A stretch of DNA of 64,000 bases from Pseudarthrobacter sp. SSS035 (GTDB taxonomy: Bacteria > Actinomycetota > Actinomycetes > Actinomycetales > Micrococcaceae): contig NZ_CP096882.1 of NCBI RefSeq assembly GCF_023273875.1, positions 1,798,001 through 1,862,000 on the forward strand. The letters are read 5' to 3'. The notes beneath the pieces were generated by a model that saw only the letters and a program-made list of their open reading frames with translations, searched no databases and was not told the origin of the DNA. Numbering within the stretch: position 1 is the stretch's first letter; the number at the start of each line of letters is the position of its first letter. The position numbers and the translations under genes are program-made. This document shows positions 1 through 8,855 of the stretch, in pieces.

Positions 1-356
1 TGTTCAATTGGGCTTGGATGGTCAACGATCGTTCCAATAACAAGGACCTGGCATGGGAATGGATGAGGGCTGTCGCCAACCCCGCCACTGATCTGGAGCT
101 CGCCAAGCTCGAAGGTTACCTGCCGGTTTGGAACGAAAACTTCGCCACTCCCTATGTCACGGAGCGCCGAGATTTCCAAGCTGTGGAAAAGCAGATCGCG
201 GAAGGCGGAGGGCCGGTGTATAACGCTCCTTACACAAACCAGATCGCGCTCGTGGTGGGTAGCGCCATCGAAAAGTGCCTGCAGGGTGCCGAGGTCAAAC
301 AGACCCTGGACGGCATCGTTTCGCAGGTCGATGAGCTACTCGAGCGCGGGCGGTAA
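1..356 (+). CDS. Sugar ABC transporter solute-binding protein, C-terminal fragment
   Basis: Only the last ~118 residues are inside the window; the reading frame is open from base 3 (FNWAWMVNDRS...) to the TAA at 354-356, so the gene begins upstream. The fragment contains the helical C-terminal lobe typical of family 1 extracellular sugar-binding proteins, ending in a predicted helix (TLDGIVSQVDELLERGR). It lies 3 bases before a MalF-type permease and is followed by a MalG-type permease, the usual order for such importers. The bound substrate cannot be told from this fragment. The family call rests largely on the gene context. Confidence 0.8.
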   Translation, partial: FNWAWMVNDRSNNKDLAWEWMRAVANPATDLELAKLEGYLPVWNENFATPYVTERRDFQAVEKQIAEGGGPVYNAPYTNQIALVVGSAIEKCLQGAEVKQTLDGIVSQVDELLERGR

Positions 357-359
357 ACA

Positions 360-1265
360 GTGAATGCAACTGTCCTGAAAACAAAGGGAATGAACACGTC
401 GCTTCACACGCGCCGCGCCTACATCTTTCTAGCGCCCGCCCTGTTCTTCGTCCTGGTTCTCTTCATCATCCCGCTCGGTTACAACGTCCTAATCAGTTTC
501 TTTGACTGGTCGGCGGTAGGCCGGAAGCAGTTCAATGGGATCGAGAACTATGTCAAAGTTTTGGGTAGCGAACGATTCCTAAACGCGGCCGGCAACACCA
601 TGTACTTCACCGCGCTGGCCGTTCCCATCGGCGTCGCCCTTTCGCTGATTGTTGCCCTGGGCTTTAACGCGCTTTTCATCACGAGAATCACAGGATTCAT
701 CCGAGCACTCTATTTCGCCCCTGTGGTTGCATCCCTCACTGCAGTGGCCTTCGTCTGGCTGTGGATCTTCAATCCGTCATACGGTCTGGCCAACGAGGTG
801 CTCGGCATTTTTGGAATCGGACCGCAGCCGTGGCTGACTGATGAATCGCAAGCTGTGCCTGCTCTGGCAATCATGTATATCTGGGCGCGTCTGGGCTTCA
901 ACGTAATCATCCTCCTGGCTGGACTTCAAGCGATTGACCGCTCCTACTACGAAGCCGCACGAATCGACGGTGCAGGCCCGTTCAAGATGTTTTGGTCCAT
1001 CACGCTTCCGCTCCTGAACCGTCAAATGGTGCTGGTCATCAGCGTGGAGGTAATGAACGCAATCAAGCTCTTCGAGCTGCCGTTCGTCGCGACCAAGGGG
1101 GGACCAGTGGGCTCAACCCGATCGATCGTGATGGAAATCTACGAACTGGCGTTCCGCGCCGACCGGTGGGGAGAAGCTGCGGTCTACGTAATTTTCCTTT
1201 TCATTTTCCTGCTCGTCGTCACCGGATTGATCCGGAAACTCTTCACAAGGGACATATCGGAATGA
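360..1265 (+). CDS. Carbohydrate ABC transporter permease, MalF/UgpA type
   Basis: Inner-membrane subunit of a binding-protein-dependent sugar importer, 301 residues. A hydrophobic segment (AYIFLAPALFFVLVLFIIPLGY) follows a short basic N terminus, and about six membrane spans are visible. The cytoplasmic EAA loop that contacts the ATPase is readable as YYEAARIDGAGPFKMFWSI near residues 197-215. The start is a GTG three bases after the binding protein stop; an in-frame ATG at 390 (MNTSLHTRR) is an alternative. The stop overlaps the ATG of the next permease by four bases, indicating translational coupling. No ATPase is in view, as is common for actinobacteria that share an MsiK-type ATPase. Confidence 0.93.
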   Translation: MNATVLKTKGMNTSLHTRRAYIFLAPALFFVLVLFIIPLGYNVLISFFDWSAVGRKQFNGIENYVKVLGSERFLNAAGNTMYFTALAVPIGVALSLIVALGFNALFITRITGFIRALYFAPVVASLTAVAFVWLWIFNPSYGLANEVLGIFGIGPQPWLTDESQAVPALAIMYIWARLGFNVIILLAGLQAIDRSYYEAARIDGAGPFKMFWSITLPLLNRQMVLVISVEVMNAIKLFELPFVATKGGPVGSTRSIVMEIYELAFRADRWGEAAVYVIFLFIFLLVVTGLIRKLFTRDISE

Positions 1266-2143
1266 CCACCACGATTATCCGACCTGAAACGAAGGGCACA
1301 TCGCAGCCTGCCCAACGCCGCATCCGATTCCGATGGAGTCTGCTGCTGATCAAGATCGCGCTCATCGCTGGCGGCGTCGTGTTGCTGGTGCCACTGGCCT
1401 GGGTCGCTCTGTCATCACTAAAGCGTCCGGACGAGATCCTGCAGCTTCCGGTGAAATGGCTACCGGAGAATTTCTTCAACTTCAGCAACTACGTTCAGCT
1501 GTTCGCCCAGTACGACTTCGGCCGCTATATCGCTAACTCGTTCCTGGTCACGGGCATCGGTATCATCACCAGCCTGGTCATTGCCCTATTTGCGGCCTAT
1601 GCGTTTGCCTACTACCAATTCCCGTTCAAGGAACCGATTTTCCTCCTGGTACTGGCCCTGTTCATGGTTCCCCAGGAAGCACTCGTCATTCCGATGTTCC
1701 TGATGGTCTCCGGCGCCGGCCTCAACAACACTTACATCGGAATGGCGTTCCCGGACTTGTTCACGGTGCTGGGCGTGTACTTGCTCCGGCAATTCATGGA
1801 GGGCATCCCGTACAGCTACGTGGAAGCCGCGCGCATGGACGGTGCCAGCGAGTTCCGAATCATGACCCGTGTAATCACGCCAATGGTCGCTCCGGCCATC
1901 GTTGTCTTCATCATCATCAAGTTCATGTTCACGTGGAACACGTTCCTGTGGCCGATGCTGATCGCGCAGGACGAGAAGATGTACACCGTGACCGTTGGCC
2001 TGGTGAACTTCGCCGGATCCGAATTCAACCAATGGAACCTCATCAACGCAGCCACCATGATCAGCATGATTCCGACGATCATCCTCTTCATCACCCTGCA
2101 GCGCTATCTGGTTCGTGGTGTAGCGATGAGCGGCATGAAGTAG
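1262..2143 (+). CDS. Carbohydrate ABC transporter permease, MalG type
   Basis: Second membrane subunit of the sugar importer, 293 residues from the ATG that overlaps the preceding TGA (ATGA). The open frame extends further upstream to 992, but that part is antisense-like filler inside the first permease; the coupled ATG gives the expected N terminus (MTTTIIRPETKG, then basic residues and the first membrane span). The EAA motif reads YVEAARMDGASEFRIM. The C terminus (QRYLVRGVAMSGMK) is the classic MalG-family ending, which has (V/F)xG-(A/M)-x-G-A/M-(V/M)-K. Confidence 0.94.
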   Translation: MTTTIIRPETKGTSQPAQRRIRFRWSLLLIKIALIAGGVVLLVPLAWVALSSLKRPDEILQLPVKWLPENFFNFSNYVQLFAQYDFGRYIANSFLVTGIGIITSLVIALFAAYAFAYYQFPFKEPIFLLVLALFMVPQEALVIPMFLMVSGAGLNNTYIGMAFPDLFTVLGVYLLRQFMEGIPYSYVEAARMDGASEFRIMTRVITPMVAPAIVVFIIIKFMFTWNTFLWPMLIAQDEKMYTVTVGLVNFAGSEFNQWNLINAATMISMIPTIILFITLQRYLVRGVAMSGMK

Positions 2144-2259
2144 GGCACCGCAGCCCATCCACCAACCCCCGACAGACAAGTGTCTAAACTGAAGAAACCG
2201 GATCATATGCTGCACCCAGTCCGTAGGACGACCCGAGAAACCAGAGGAACGAGCAGACC

Positions 2260-3039
2260 ATGTCGCAAACGGTAGCCAGAGCTATCCAGATTCTGGAATA
2301 CTGCAGCGCTCATCCTCGGTCGCTGAAGGACATCGCGGCCGACCTCGGTGTACATCGGACTACGGCGTCCCGGATACTACAGACCATGATGGACGCAGGG
2401 TTTGTCCGCACTGATGAACGAGGCCTGTACGGGGTCGGGTTCAGGCTCGCCGGGCTGGCACAATCGGCCCTTGAGCAGTTCGACCTCCGGTCCGTGGTCC
2501 ACCCCCACATTGTCCGGCTCAGCGAACAGCTCGGGCACACAGTCCAATTCGCTGTTCCAGAGTCCACCCACATCGTTTATGTGGACAAGGTGGAACCCCA
2601 GGAAGCCATCAGCCTCAACACCCGCATCGGCGGATTCGTGGTTATCCATACCGCCGGCGTCAGCAAGGCGATCCTGGCCTTCATGGATGGAGCCAGAAGA
2701 GATGCCATCCTCGACACCGCCACCTTCGAACGACGAACACCGACCTCCATCACTTCCAGGCCCGAGTTCATGAAACGCCTGGATACGGTCCGGAAGCGCG
2801 GATGGGCAGAGGACAACGGAGAATTCGACGTGGTCTCGAACTGCATCGCGGCCCCCGTCTGGGATCACGCCGACCGGGTTGCCGGAGCAATCTCCATCAC
2901 GACCTTCCGTGAGAAGACCGGCCTGGACGAGCTCCGTCAAAGCGTCCCGGATCTTCTGGCCACCACCATGTCGATCTCGCTCGAACTCGGATGGAAGCCG
3001 AAAGCGGGCGAGGACATTCGGCTGGAGCGGGCAGGGTAA
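2260..3039 (+). CDS. IclR family transcriptional regulator
   Basis: 259 residues, normal IclR length. An N-terminal winged helix-turn-helix (residues about 5-60; LKDIAADLGVHRTTASRILQ is the recognition region) is followed by the IclR effector-binding domain (residues about 80-250) with the conserved IHTAGVSKAILAF segment. It lies 116 bases downstream of the sugar ABC permease on the same strand and probably controls that transporter or associated catabolic genes to its left. An AGAGGAACGAG purine stretch precedes the ATG. The ligand is unknown. Confidence 0.92.
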   Translation: MSQTVARAIQILEYCSAHPRSLKDIAADLGVHRTTASRILQTMMDAGFVRTDERGLYGVGFRLAGLAQSALEQFDLRSVVHPHIVRLSEQLGHTVQFAVPESTHIVYVDKVEPQEAISLNTRIGGFVVIHTAGVSKAILAFMDGARRDAILDTATFERRTPTSITSRPEFMKRLDTVRKRGWAEDNGEFDVVSNCIAAPVWDHADRVAGAISITTFREKTGLDELRQSVPDLLATTMSISLELGWKPKAGEDIRLERAG

Positions 3040-3075
3040 GCCGGCGGCCGGGTTCGGGCATTCGGACGGGACGCG

Positions 3076-4851
3076 TCAGCCGATCAGCGCCAGCACGGCT
3101 CCTGCGTTGACAACCCCGCCGGGCTGGGCCCTGACATCAGTGACCGTTCCGGCGCGGTGGGCGGTCACCTGGGTCTCCATCTTCATCGCCTCAAGAACGA
3201 CGACGGCGTCCCCCGCCGAAACGTCGGCGCCCGGCTCCACGAGCCACTTGACCACGGTCCCGGCCATGTCGGCCCGCAGCTCGCCGGGATCAGCGGCACC
3301 AGCCGCAGCACCGCCGTCGGCAGCGCCATCCAAACCAGCCCCGTCAAGGGAGAGTCCGGCCGGAACGCCCGCACCGGAGCGCGCCCAGCCATCCAGCAGG
3401 TCAGCGGGAAGGCCGACGGCGAGGCGCCGGCCGTCGACCTCAACGGTAATGGTGCGCCGCTCACCGTCCGGAACGGACGTGCCGAACTCCGGATCCGCCG
3501 CGATGGAATCCGCGAAGTCGGTCTCGATCCAGCGGGTGTGGATGCCGAGCGCGGTCTCGGACGTGAAGTCCGGCGCCTGGACCACGGCCCGGTGGAACGG
3601 CAGGACGGTGGCAACGCCGGTGATCTCCATTTCGGCGAGGGCACGGCGGGCCCGGCGGAGCGCCTGCTGGCGGTCGGCGCCGGTGACGATCAGCTTGGCC
3701 AGCAGCGAATCGAACTGCGGCGCCACGATGGAGCGGGAGCTGACGCCGGAGTCAAGCCGGATGCCGGGTCCCGTCGGGCCACTGAAGGTAGCGATGGTGC
3801 CGGGCGACGGCAGGAAGCCCCGGCCCACGTCCTCGGCGTTGAGCCGGAATTCAAACGAGTGGCCGCGCGGCGTGGGATCGGCGGTGAAGCGCAGCGGCTC
3901 GCCGGCGGCAATCCGGAACTGCTCCTGGACCAGGTCCACGCCGGTGGTCTCCTCGGTGATGGGGTGCTCCACCTGCAGGCGCGTGTTCACCTCGAGGAAC
4001 GCGACGGTGCCGTCGGCGGCCACCAGGAACTCCACCGTCCCGGCCCCCGAATAGGAGGCTTCGCGGCACACTGCCTTGGCGGCGTCGTAAATCAGCTGGG
4101 TCTGCTGATCGGTCAGGAAGGGTGCAGGGGCCTCTTCCACCAGTTTCTGGTGCCGGCGCTGCAGCGAGCAGTCGCGGGTGCCCACCACCACCACGTTGCC
4201 GTGCTGGTCCGCCAGGACCTGGGCCTCCACGTGCCGGGGCCGGTCCAGGTACCGCTCCACGAAGCACTCGCCACGGCCGAAGGCCACCACTGCCTCACGG
4301 ACCGCGGAATCGAAGGACTCCTCGATCTGGTCCATCTCGCGGACAACTTTCAGACCGCGCCCTCCCCCGCCGAAGGCCGCCTTGATGGCGATCGGCAGGC
4401 CGTGTTGTTCGGCGAACTCGCGGACCTCCGCGGCCGAAGCCACCGGACCGTCGGTGCCGGCCACCAAGGGGGCGCCGGCGCGGACGGCGATCTCGCGGGC
4501 CGTGATTTTGTTGCCGAGCTGCCGGATGGCCTCCGGGCTGGGCCCGATCCAGGTCAGGCCGGCGTCCAGGACCGCCTGGGCAAAGCCGGCATTCTCGGAC
4601 AGGAAGCCGTACCCCGGGTGGACCGCGTCCGCCCCGGACTCCGCGGCCACGCGCAGGAGATTGAGGATATCGAGGTAGGTTTCCGACGGCGCGTTGCCGC
4701 CCAGGCTGTACGCCTCGGTGGCGGCGCCCACGTGCATGGCGTCGGCATCCACGTCCGCGTAGACAGCCACGGATTCCAGTCCGGCGTCCTCGCAGGCGCG
4801 GGCGATGCGGACGGCGATTTCTCCGCGGTTGGCGATCAGGACCTTGCGCAT
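3076..4851 (-). CDS. Biotin carboxylase fused to biotin carboxyl carrier domain
   Basis: 591 residues, starting at MRKVLIANRGEIAVRIARA, the invariant N terminus of biotin carboxylases; the longer upstream open frame is rejected because it runs into the preceding gene. Order: biotin carboxylase N domain (1-110), ATP-grasp domain (~115-320, glycine loop KAAFGGGGRGLKVV), C-terminal biotin carboxylase domain (EFRLNAEDV). A Pro/Gly/Ala linker then leads to a biotinyl domain with the EAMKM attachment site near the end. It carboxylates biotin with ATP and bicarbonate. It is the last gene of the minus-strand operon, 7 bases after the PxpB-PxpC fusion. It may supply carboxybiotin to that fusion, whose domains are carboxyltransferase-like, or act with an acyl-CoA carboxyltransferase elsewhere. 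Confidence 0.93.
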   Translation of the reverse strand: MRKVLIANRGEIAVRIARACEDAGLESVAVYADVDADAMHVGAATEAYSLGGNAPSETYLDILNLLRVAAESGADAVHPGYGFLSENAGFAQAVLDAGLTWIGPSPEAIRQLGNKITAREIAVRAGAPLVAGTDGPVASAAEVREFAEQHGLPIAIKAAFGGGGRGLKVVREMDQIEESFDSAVREAVVAFGRGECFVERYLDRPRHVEAQVLADQHGNVVVVGTRDCSLQRRHQKLVEEAPAPFLTDQQTQLIYDAAKAVCREASYSGAGTVEFLVAADGTVAFLEVNTRLQVEHPITEETTGVDLVQEQFRIAAGEPLRFTADPTPRGHSFEFRLNAEDVGRGFLPSPGTIATFSGPTGPGIRLDSGVSSRSIVAPQFDSLLAKLIVTGADRQQALRRARRALAEMEITGVATVLPFHRAVVQAPDFTSETALGIHTRWIETDFADSIAADPEFGTSVPDGERRTITVEVDGRRLAVGLPADLLDGWARSGAGVPAGLSLDGAGLDGAADGGAAAGAADPGELRADMAGTVVKWLVEPGADVSAGDAVVVLEAMKMETQVTAHRAGTVTDVRAQPGGVVNAGAVLALIG

Positions 4852-4858
4852 CAGTTGC

Positions 4859-6559
4859 TCACTTTGTCTGGGAAATGTCAGGGGAAGAATGGGAAAAGCT
4901 CGTGGGCAGCCCGTAGCCGGGAGCCCATCGGAACCGGATGGACCCGCCGATGGGAACCTGGGCGGCCAGGTCCAGCTGGTGGTCAACCACCACGCCGATA
5001 ACCGGGTAGCCACCGGTGATGGGGTGGTCGGCCAGGAACAGCACGGGCTGTCCCTCCGGCGGGATCTGCAGCGCGCCGGCCATGGTTCCCTCGCTGGGCA
5101 GCTCCCCGTCCCGGCTCCGGCTGAGCGGCTGGCCATCCAGGCGCATGCCCACGCGGTTGGAGCGGGGCGTCACCGCCCAGTCCTGGGCGCAGAGCGATTC
5201 CAGTGCTGCGGCGTCGAACCAGTCATCGCGGGGTCCGGGAACGATCTCCAGGACCGTGACGCCGGTGTCCGGGAAGTCGGGCTGCAGCTCAGGGTTGCCC
5301 ACCACGTTGGAGGACGTGGCGGCGCCGGCTCCCAGCAGTTGCCCGGCGGCCAGCGGTGCAGGTCCGATCCCGGACATCGTGTCCGTGGACCGGCTCCCCA
5401 GCACCGCATCGACTGCTGCGCCGCCGCGGATGGCCAGGTAGCTGCGGAAGCCCCGCTCGGGTGCGCCGATGGTCAGGATTTCGCCGTCCAGCAGGGCAAA
5501 CGCCGTGGCCATGGGCACCTCGCGCACCTGCTCGGACTGGTCAGTTTCTTCGTCTTCAGCTTCCGGGCCGGGAACGTCCGACGGCGTCACCACAGTCAGT
5601 GCCGAGGGCGCACCGGCCACTGCCAGCACCTGGTCCCCCACAGCCTGCACGCGGAGTCCGCCGGCAACGGATTCGACGACGGCGGCCGACGGGTCGTTGC
5701 CCACGAGCCGGTTGGCGCGGCGCAGGGAGGAGCGGTCCAGTGCCCCGGCTGAGGACACGCCGAGCCCGGCGTGGCCGGGGCGGCCGAGGTCCTGGATCAG
5801 GCTCTGGAGTCCCGGCGACAGGATCAGCAGGCCGGACCGGACGTCCGGTTCCCCGGAACCCGGGGTTTCGGAATCCGCCGATGCAGCGTGCGGCGCAGCG
5901 ACTTCAACGAGTTCGCGGACCGCACTGAACTGCACGCGGTCACCGGGCGCGGCCAGGGCCGGCTGCTCCCGGCTGAGGTCCCACATGGGGGCCGCGGTGC
6001 GGCCGATCAGCTGCCAGCCGCCCGGGGACTTCCGCGGGTACACGGCCGAATAGTTGCCGGCCAGGGCCACGGAGCCTGCGGGGACGGCCGTCCGGGGCGA
6101 ACTCCGTCGCGGGACTTCAAGCACCTGGTTCTCCCCCACCATGTAGCTGAAACCCGGCGCGAAGCCGCCGAACGCCACCGTCCAGACCTGCCCGGTGTGG
6201 GCGGCGATGACGCCGTCGGCGCCCAGTCCGGTGAGCCGGCCCACTTCGGCGAGGTCGTCGCCGTCGTACACGGTCTCAATCTGTACCAGTTTGCCTTCGG
6301 CGTGGGACTGGACCGTCAGGTCCATCTCCAGCAGCCGGGCCGCCATCCTGCGCGCCGCAGCGGGTGAATCCGCCTTGACCATCACGGTTTCGGCGGCGGC
6401 CAGGACGTCCACCTGGCCGGGCAGCGGCTCCTCCAGCAGGAGGGCCTGCAGGGCCAGCACGTCGTGGAGCCCTAAGAGTTCGGCGAGTACCGCCGTCGTA
6501 CCTACCGGCCTGACGGCGAGCACCCGGGCCGCGGCAGCGCGCTTACTGACTGTTTCCAT
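4859..6559 (-). CDS. Fused PxpB-PxpC (KipI-KipA) 5-oxoprolinase / carboxyltransferase-like protein
   Basis: 566 residues. Residues ~15-225 match the PxpB/KipI (CT_C_D) domain: GFAPGFSYMVG and RRSSPRTAVPAGSVALAG are its signature segments. Residues ~240-555 match the PxpC/KipA (CT_A_B) domain: SPGLQSLIQDLGRPGHAGLGVSSAGALD is characteristic. In many bacteria these are separate genes; with PxpA they hydrolyse 5-oxoproline to glutamate using ATP. The same domains form the carboxyltransferase-like half of urea amidolyases. It lies in an operon with pxpA, an MFS carrier and a biotin carboxylase, so a biotin-dependent lactam or amide reaction is also possible. A Glu/Asp/Gln stretch (EAEDEETDQSEQ) inserted near residue 335 is unusual. 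Confidence 0.9.
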   Translation of the reverse strand: METVSKRAAAARVLAVRPVGTTAVLAELLGLHDVLALQALLLEEPLPGQVDVLAAAETVMVKADSPAAARRMAARLLEMDLTVQSHAEGKLVQIETVYDGDDLAEVGRLTGLGADGVIAAHTGQVWTVAFGGFAPGFSYMVGENQVLEVPRRSSPRTAVPAGSVALAGNYSAVYPRKSPGGWQLIGRTAAPMWDLSREQPALAAPGDRVQFSAVRELVEVAAPHAASADSETPGSGEPDVRSGLLILSPGLQSLIQDLGRPGHAGLGVSSAGALDRSSLRRANRLVGNDPSAAVVESVAGGLRVQAVGDQVLAVAGAPSALTVVTPSDVPGPEAEDEETDQSEQVREVPMATAFALLDGEILTIGAPERGFRSYLAIRGGAAVDAVLGSRSTDTMSGIGPAPLAAGQLLGAGAATSSNVVGNPELQPDFPDTGVTVLEIVPGPRDDWFDAAALESLCAQDWAVTPRSNRVGMRLDGQPLSRSRDGELPSEGTMAGALQIPPEGQPVLFLADHPITGGYPVIGVVVDHQLDLAAQVPIGGSIRFRWAPGYGLPTSFSHSSPDISQTK

Positions 6560-6578
6560 AGAGATCAGGCCGCGCCGC

Positions 6579-7931
6579 TCAGGCGCGGCTCTCCTGCGAG
6601 TCGTCGCGGTGCAGTAGGCGGAGGTCCTCTTCCGGCTGCGGGTCGCGGCCCAGGCGCATGCCCACGATGGTGATGATGGCCGTCAGGAGGATGTACCCGG
6701 CGATCAGGTACCAGCCGCCGGACGCTGCGCCGTACAGGGCGGTGAAGATCAACGGAGCCACAGCGCCGCCGATGACGCCGGCAAGCGTGTAGGCCAGCGA
6801 GCTGCCGGCGTAGCGGAGGCGGGCCGGGAACTGCTCGGTGATGAAGGCCGCCTGCGGGCCGTACATAAAGGCGTGCAGGGCCAGGCCGATCACCACGCCG
6901 ATGATCAGCATCACCACGGACTTGCCCGCGATCATCAGGAAGAACAGGGGAATGTAGACGGCTGTGGCGGCAGCGGCAATGCCGTAAACCCAGCGGCGGT
7001 TGAACCGGTCAGTGAGGGCGCCGGCGAGCGGGATGAGGAAGAGCTGGAACGCGGAGCCGATCAGGATGGCGGCCAGCACGTTGCCCGTGGTCATACCCAG
7101 TTCCTTGGTGGCGTAAACGGCCACAAAGACCGTGAAGAGCGCGTAGAGCACGTCCGGGCAGACGCGGGACAGGGCAGCGGCGATCAGCGCACGGGGCTGG
7201 GTGGTGAAGACTTCCTTGATGGGCGCCTTCGGCTGGTCGCCGTGGGCTGCGATGGCCTTGAAGACCGGGGTTTCCTCGAGCTTGAGGCGGATGATCAGGC
7301 CGAAGACCACCAGGAGGGCCGAGGCCAGGAAGGCTACGCGCCAGCCCCAGGAGAGGAACGCTTCGGTGCTCAGCGAGGCTGCCAGGATCGCAAGTACGCC
7401 GTTGGCCATGAGGTTGCCGGCGGGCGGGCCGATCTGGGCTGCGGAAGACCAGAAGCCGCGCTTGTTCGGGTCGCCGAATTCGCTGGACAGCAGCACAGCG
7501 CCGCCCCATTCGCCGCCGACGCCGATGCCCTGGGCCAGGCGCAGGAGCACCAGGATGATGGGCGCCCAGATGCCGATCGCGGAGTAATCGGGCAGCGCAC
7601 CGATGAGGACGGTGGCGATACCGATCAGCACCAGGGTGAAGACCAGGACGTACTTGCGGCCCACCTTATCGCCGAGCCGGCCGAACACGATGCCGCCGAT
7701 GGGGCGGGCGAGGTAGCCCACCGCGAAGGCGGAGAAGGACAGGAGGAGGCCCACGAATTCATCATCCGAAGGGAAGAAGATCTTGGGGAAAACGAGGGCT
7801 GAGGCCACCGAGTAGATGGCGAAGTCGTAGTACTCAAGCGAGGTGCCGGTGAGGCTGGCGACGTACGCCTTGAGCGCGCCGGGCGGCGGCTTCCTTGCCG
7901 CGGCCTTTGCGGCCTTGTTTGTGCTGGTCAT
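6579..7931 (-). CDS. MFS transporter, metabolite:H+ symporter (MHS) type
   Basis: 450 residues with about 12 membrane spans. The MFS loop 2-3 motif is visible as GRLGDKVGRKYVL near residue 85. The pattern YDFAIYSVASALVFPKIFFPS near residues 35-55, and the long charged region after TM6 (RLKLEETPVFKAI), are typical of the MHS subfamily (ShiA, ProP, KgtP-like proton symporters for organic acids and zwitterions). It sits between pxpA and pxpBC in one operon (59 and 19 base gaps), so its cargo is probably the lactam or amide substrate of those enzymes, such as 5-oxoproline. That substrate is inferred from context only. Confidence 0.92.
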   Translation of the reverse strand: MTSTNKAAKAAARKPPPGALKAYVASLTGTSLEYYDFAIYSVASALVFPKIFFPSDDEFVGLLLSFSAFAVGYLARPIGGIVFGRLGDKVGRKYVLVFTLVLIGIATVLIGALPDYSAIGIWAPIILVLLRLAQGIGVGGEWGGAVLLSSEFGDPNKRGFWSSAAQIGPPAGNLMANGVLAILAASLSTEAFLSWGWRVAFLASALLVVFGLIIRLKLEETPVFKAIAAHGDQPKAPIKEVFTTQPRALIAAALSRVCPDVLYALFTVFVAVYATKELGMTTGNVLAAILIGSAFQLFLIPLAGALTDRFNRRWVYGIAAAATAVYIPLFFLMIAGKSVVMLIIGVVIGLALHAFMYGPQAAFITEQFPARLRYAGSSLAYTLAGVIGGAVAPLIFTALYGAASGGWYLIAGYILLTAIITIVGMRLGRDPQPEEDLRLLHRDDSQESRA

Positions 7932-7990
7932 GGTTTCCTCCGGGGGGATGAGGGGTGGTGCGGGGGCCTGAGTGCGGCCGCGGGATGGGG

Positions 7991-8749
7991 CTAGAGGAAC
8001 GAGCCGATGCTGACACCGGCGTCTCCGAGAGCGGACTTCACTGCAGTGGCCATCGCTACGGCCCCCGGTGAGTCACCATGTACGCAGATGCTTTCCGCGC
8101 GGATTTTGAGGGTGGAGCCGTCAATGGCGCGGACGGCGGATTCCGTGGCCATCCGTAGGACATGTTCCGCCACTTGTTCCGGATCCTCAAGGACTGCTCC
8201 GGGGAGGGAGCGCGACACCAGGGTGCCGTCCGGGTTGTAGGCCCGGTCCGCGAACCCTTCGGTCACGGCGCGCAGTCCGGCTGCTTCGGCAAGCCGCAGA
8301 ACTTCCGAACCGGGGAGGCCGAGGATCGGAAGGTTGGGGTCCACCGATTTCACGGCGTGGACGACGGCCTGGGCCTGCGCCGTGTGTGTGACGATGGCGT
8401 TGTACAGTCCGCCGTGGGGCTTCACATACCGGACTTGGGTTCCTTCAACGGCGGCCAGGGCCTGCAGGGCACCGATCTGGTACACGACGTCGTCGGCCAG
8501 CTCCGCGGGGCTGATGTCCATAAAACGGCGTCCGAACCCGGCCAGGTCCCGGTAGCCGACGTGGGCTCCGATGACAACGCCGGCAGCAGCTGCCTCGCGG
8601 CAGGTCCTGCGGATGACGCTGGGATCGCCGGCGTGGAATCCGCAGGCCACGTTAGCGCTCGAAACCGAGCCGAACATTGCCAGGTCATCGCCAAGGCTCC
8701 AGCGTCCGAAGGACTCGCCGACGTCGCTGTTCAGGTCAATCGTTGCCAT
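7991..8749 (-). CDS. pxpA: PxpA (LamB/YcsF family), 5-oxoprolinase subunit A
   Basis: 252 residues from the ATG at 8749 (MATIDLNSDVGESFGRW). The ATG six codons earlier is rejected because GGGGATC lies at ribosome-binding distance from this one. Family signatures are DLNSDVGE at the N terminus, SANVACGFHAGDPSVI around residue 40, IGAHVGYRDLAGFGRR, and CVHGDSPGAV near the C terminus. PxpA is the metal-binding, deacetylase-fold subunit of the ATP-dependent 5-oxoprolinase. It is the first gene of the minus-strand operon, transcribed away from the GntR gene with a palindromic operator between them. Confidence 0.94.
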   Translation of the reverse strand: MATIDLNSDVGESFGRWSLGDDLAMFGSVSSANVACGFHAGDPSVIRRTCREAAAAGVVIGAHVGYRDLAGFGRRFMDISPAELADDVVYQIGALQALAAVEGTQVRYVKPHGGLYNAIVTHTAQAQAVVHAVKSVDPNLPILGLPGSEVLRLAEAAGLRAVTEGFADRAYNPDGTLVSRSLPGAVLEDPEQVAEHVLRMATESAVRAIDGSTLKIRAESICVHGDSPGAVAMATAVKSALGDAGVSIGSFL

Positions 8750-8800
8750 TTGTGATCCCCGTCTCATGGAGTGGTCCTACTAGGATGCACTTAATTTGCA

Positions 8801-8815
8801 GATTGTTCAACAATC
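8801..8815. promoter_or_regulatory. Palindromic operator between pxpA and gntR
   Basis: GATTGTT-C-AACAATC is a perfect 7+1+7 inverted repeat in the 106-base divergent intergenic region. A second, imperfect copy (GATTCAACAATGTGA) follows at 8820-8834. Both sites lie between the two starts, as expected for the FCD-type GntR regulator encoded at 8856. TTGT-N-ACAA half-sites are common for FadR/FCD regulators; binding itself is inferred. Confidence 0.65.
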
Positions 8816-8855
8816 CTTCGATTCAACAATGTGACGATCGTGTAAATTCTCGAGT

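Noticed and set aside
992..1261. N-terminal extension of the second permease frame
   Set aside because: Overlaps the first permease in another frame; the ATG at 1262 gives the proper N terminus and an ATGA junction.
3157..5001. 614-residue open frame on the plus strand opposite the biotin carboxylase
   Set aside because: Composition is that of an antisense shadow (Gly/His/Leu/Arg rich); no domain recognised; the minus strand carries ATP-grasp and biotin motifs.
6873..7802. 309-residue plus-strand frame opposite the MFS gene
   Set aside because: Asp/Gln/Gly-rich shadow of a membrane protein gene.
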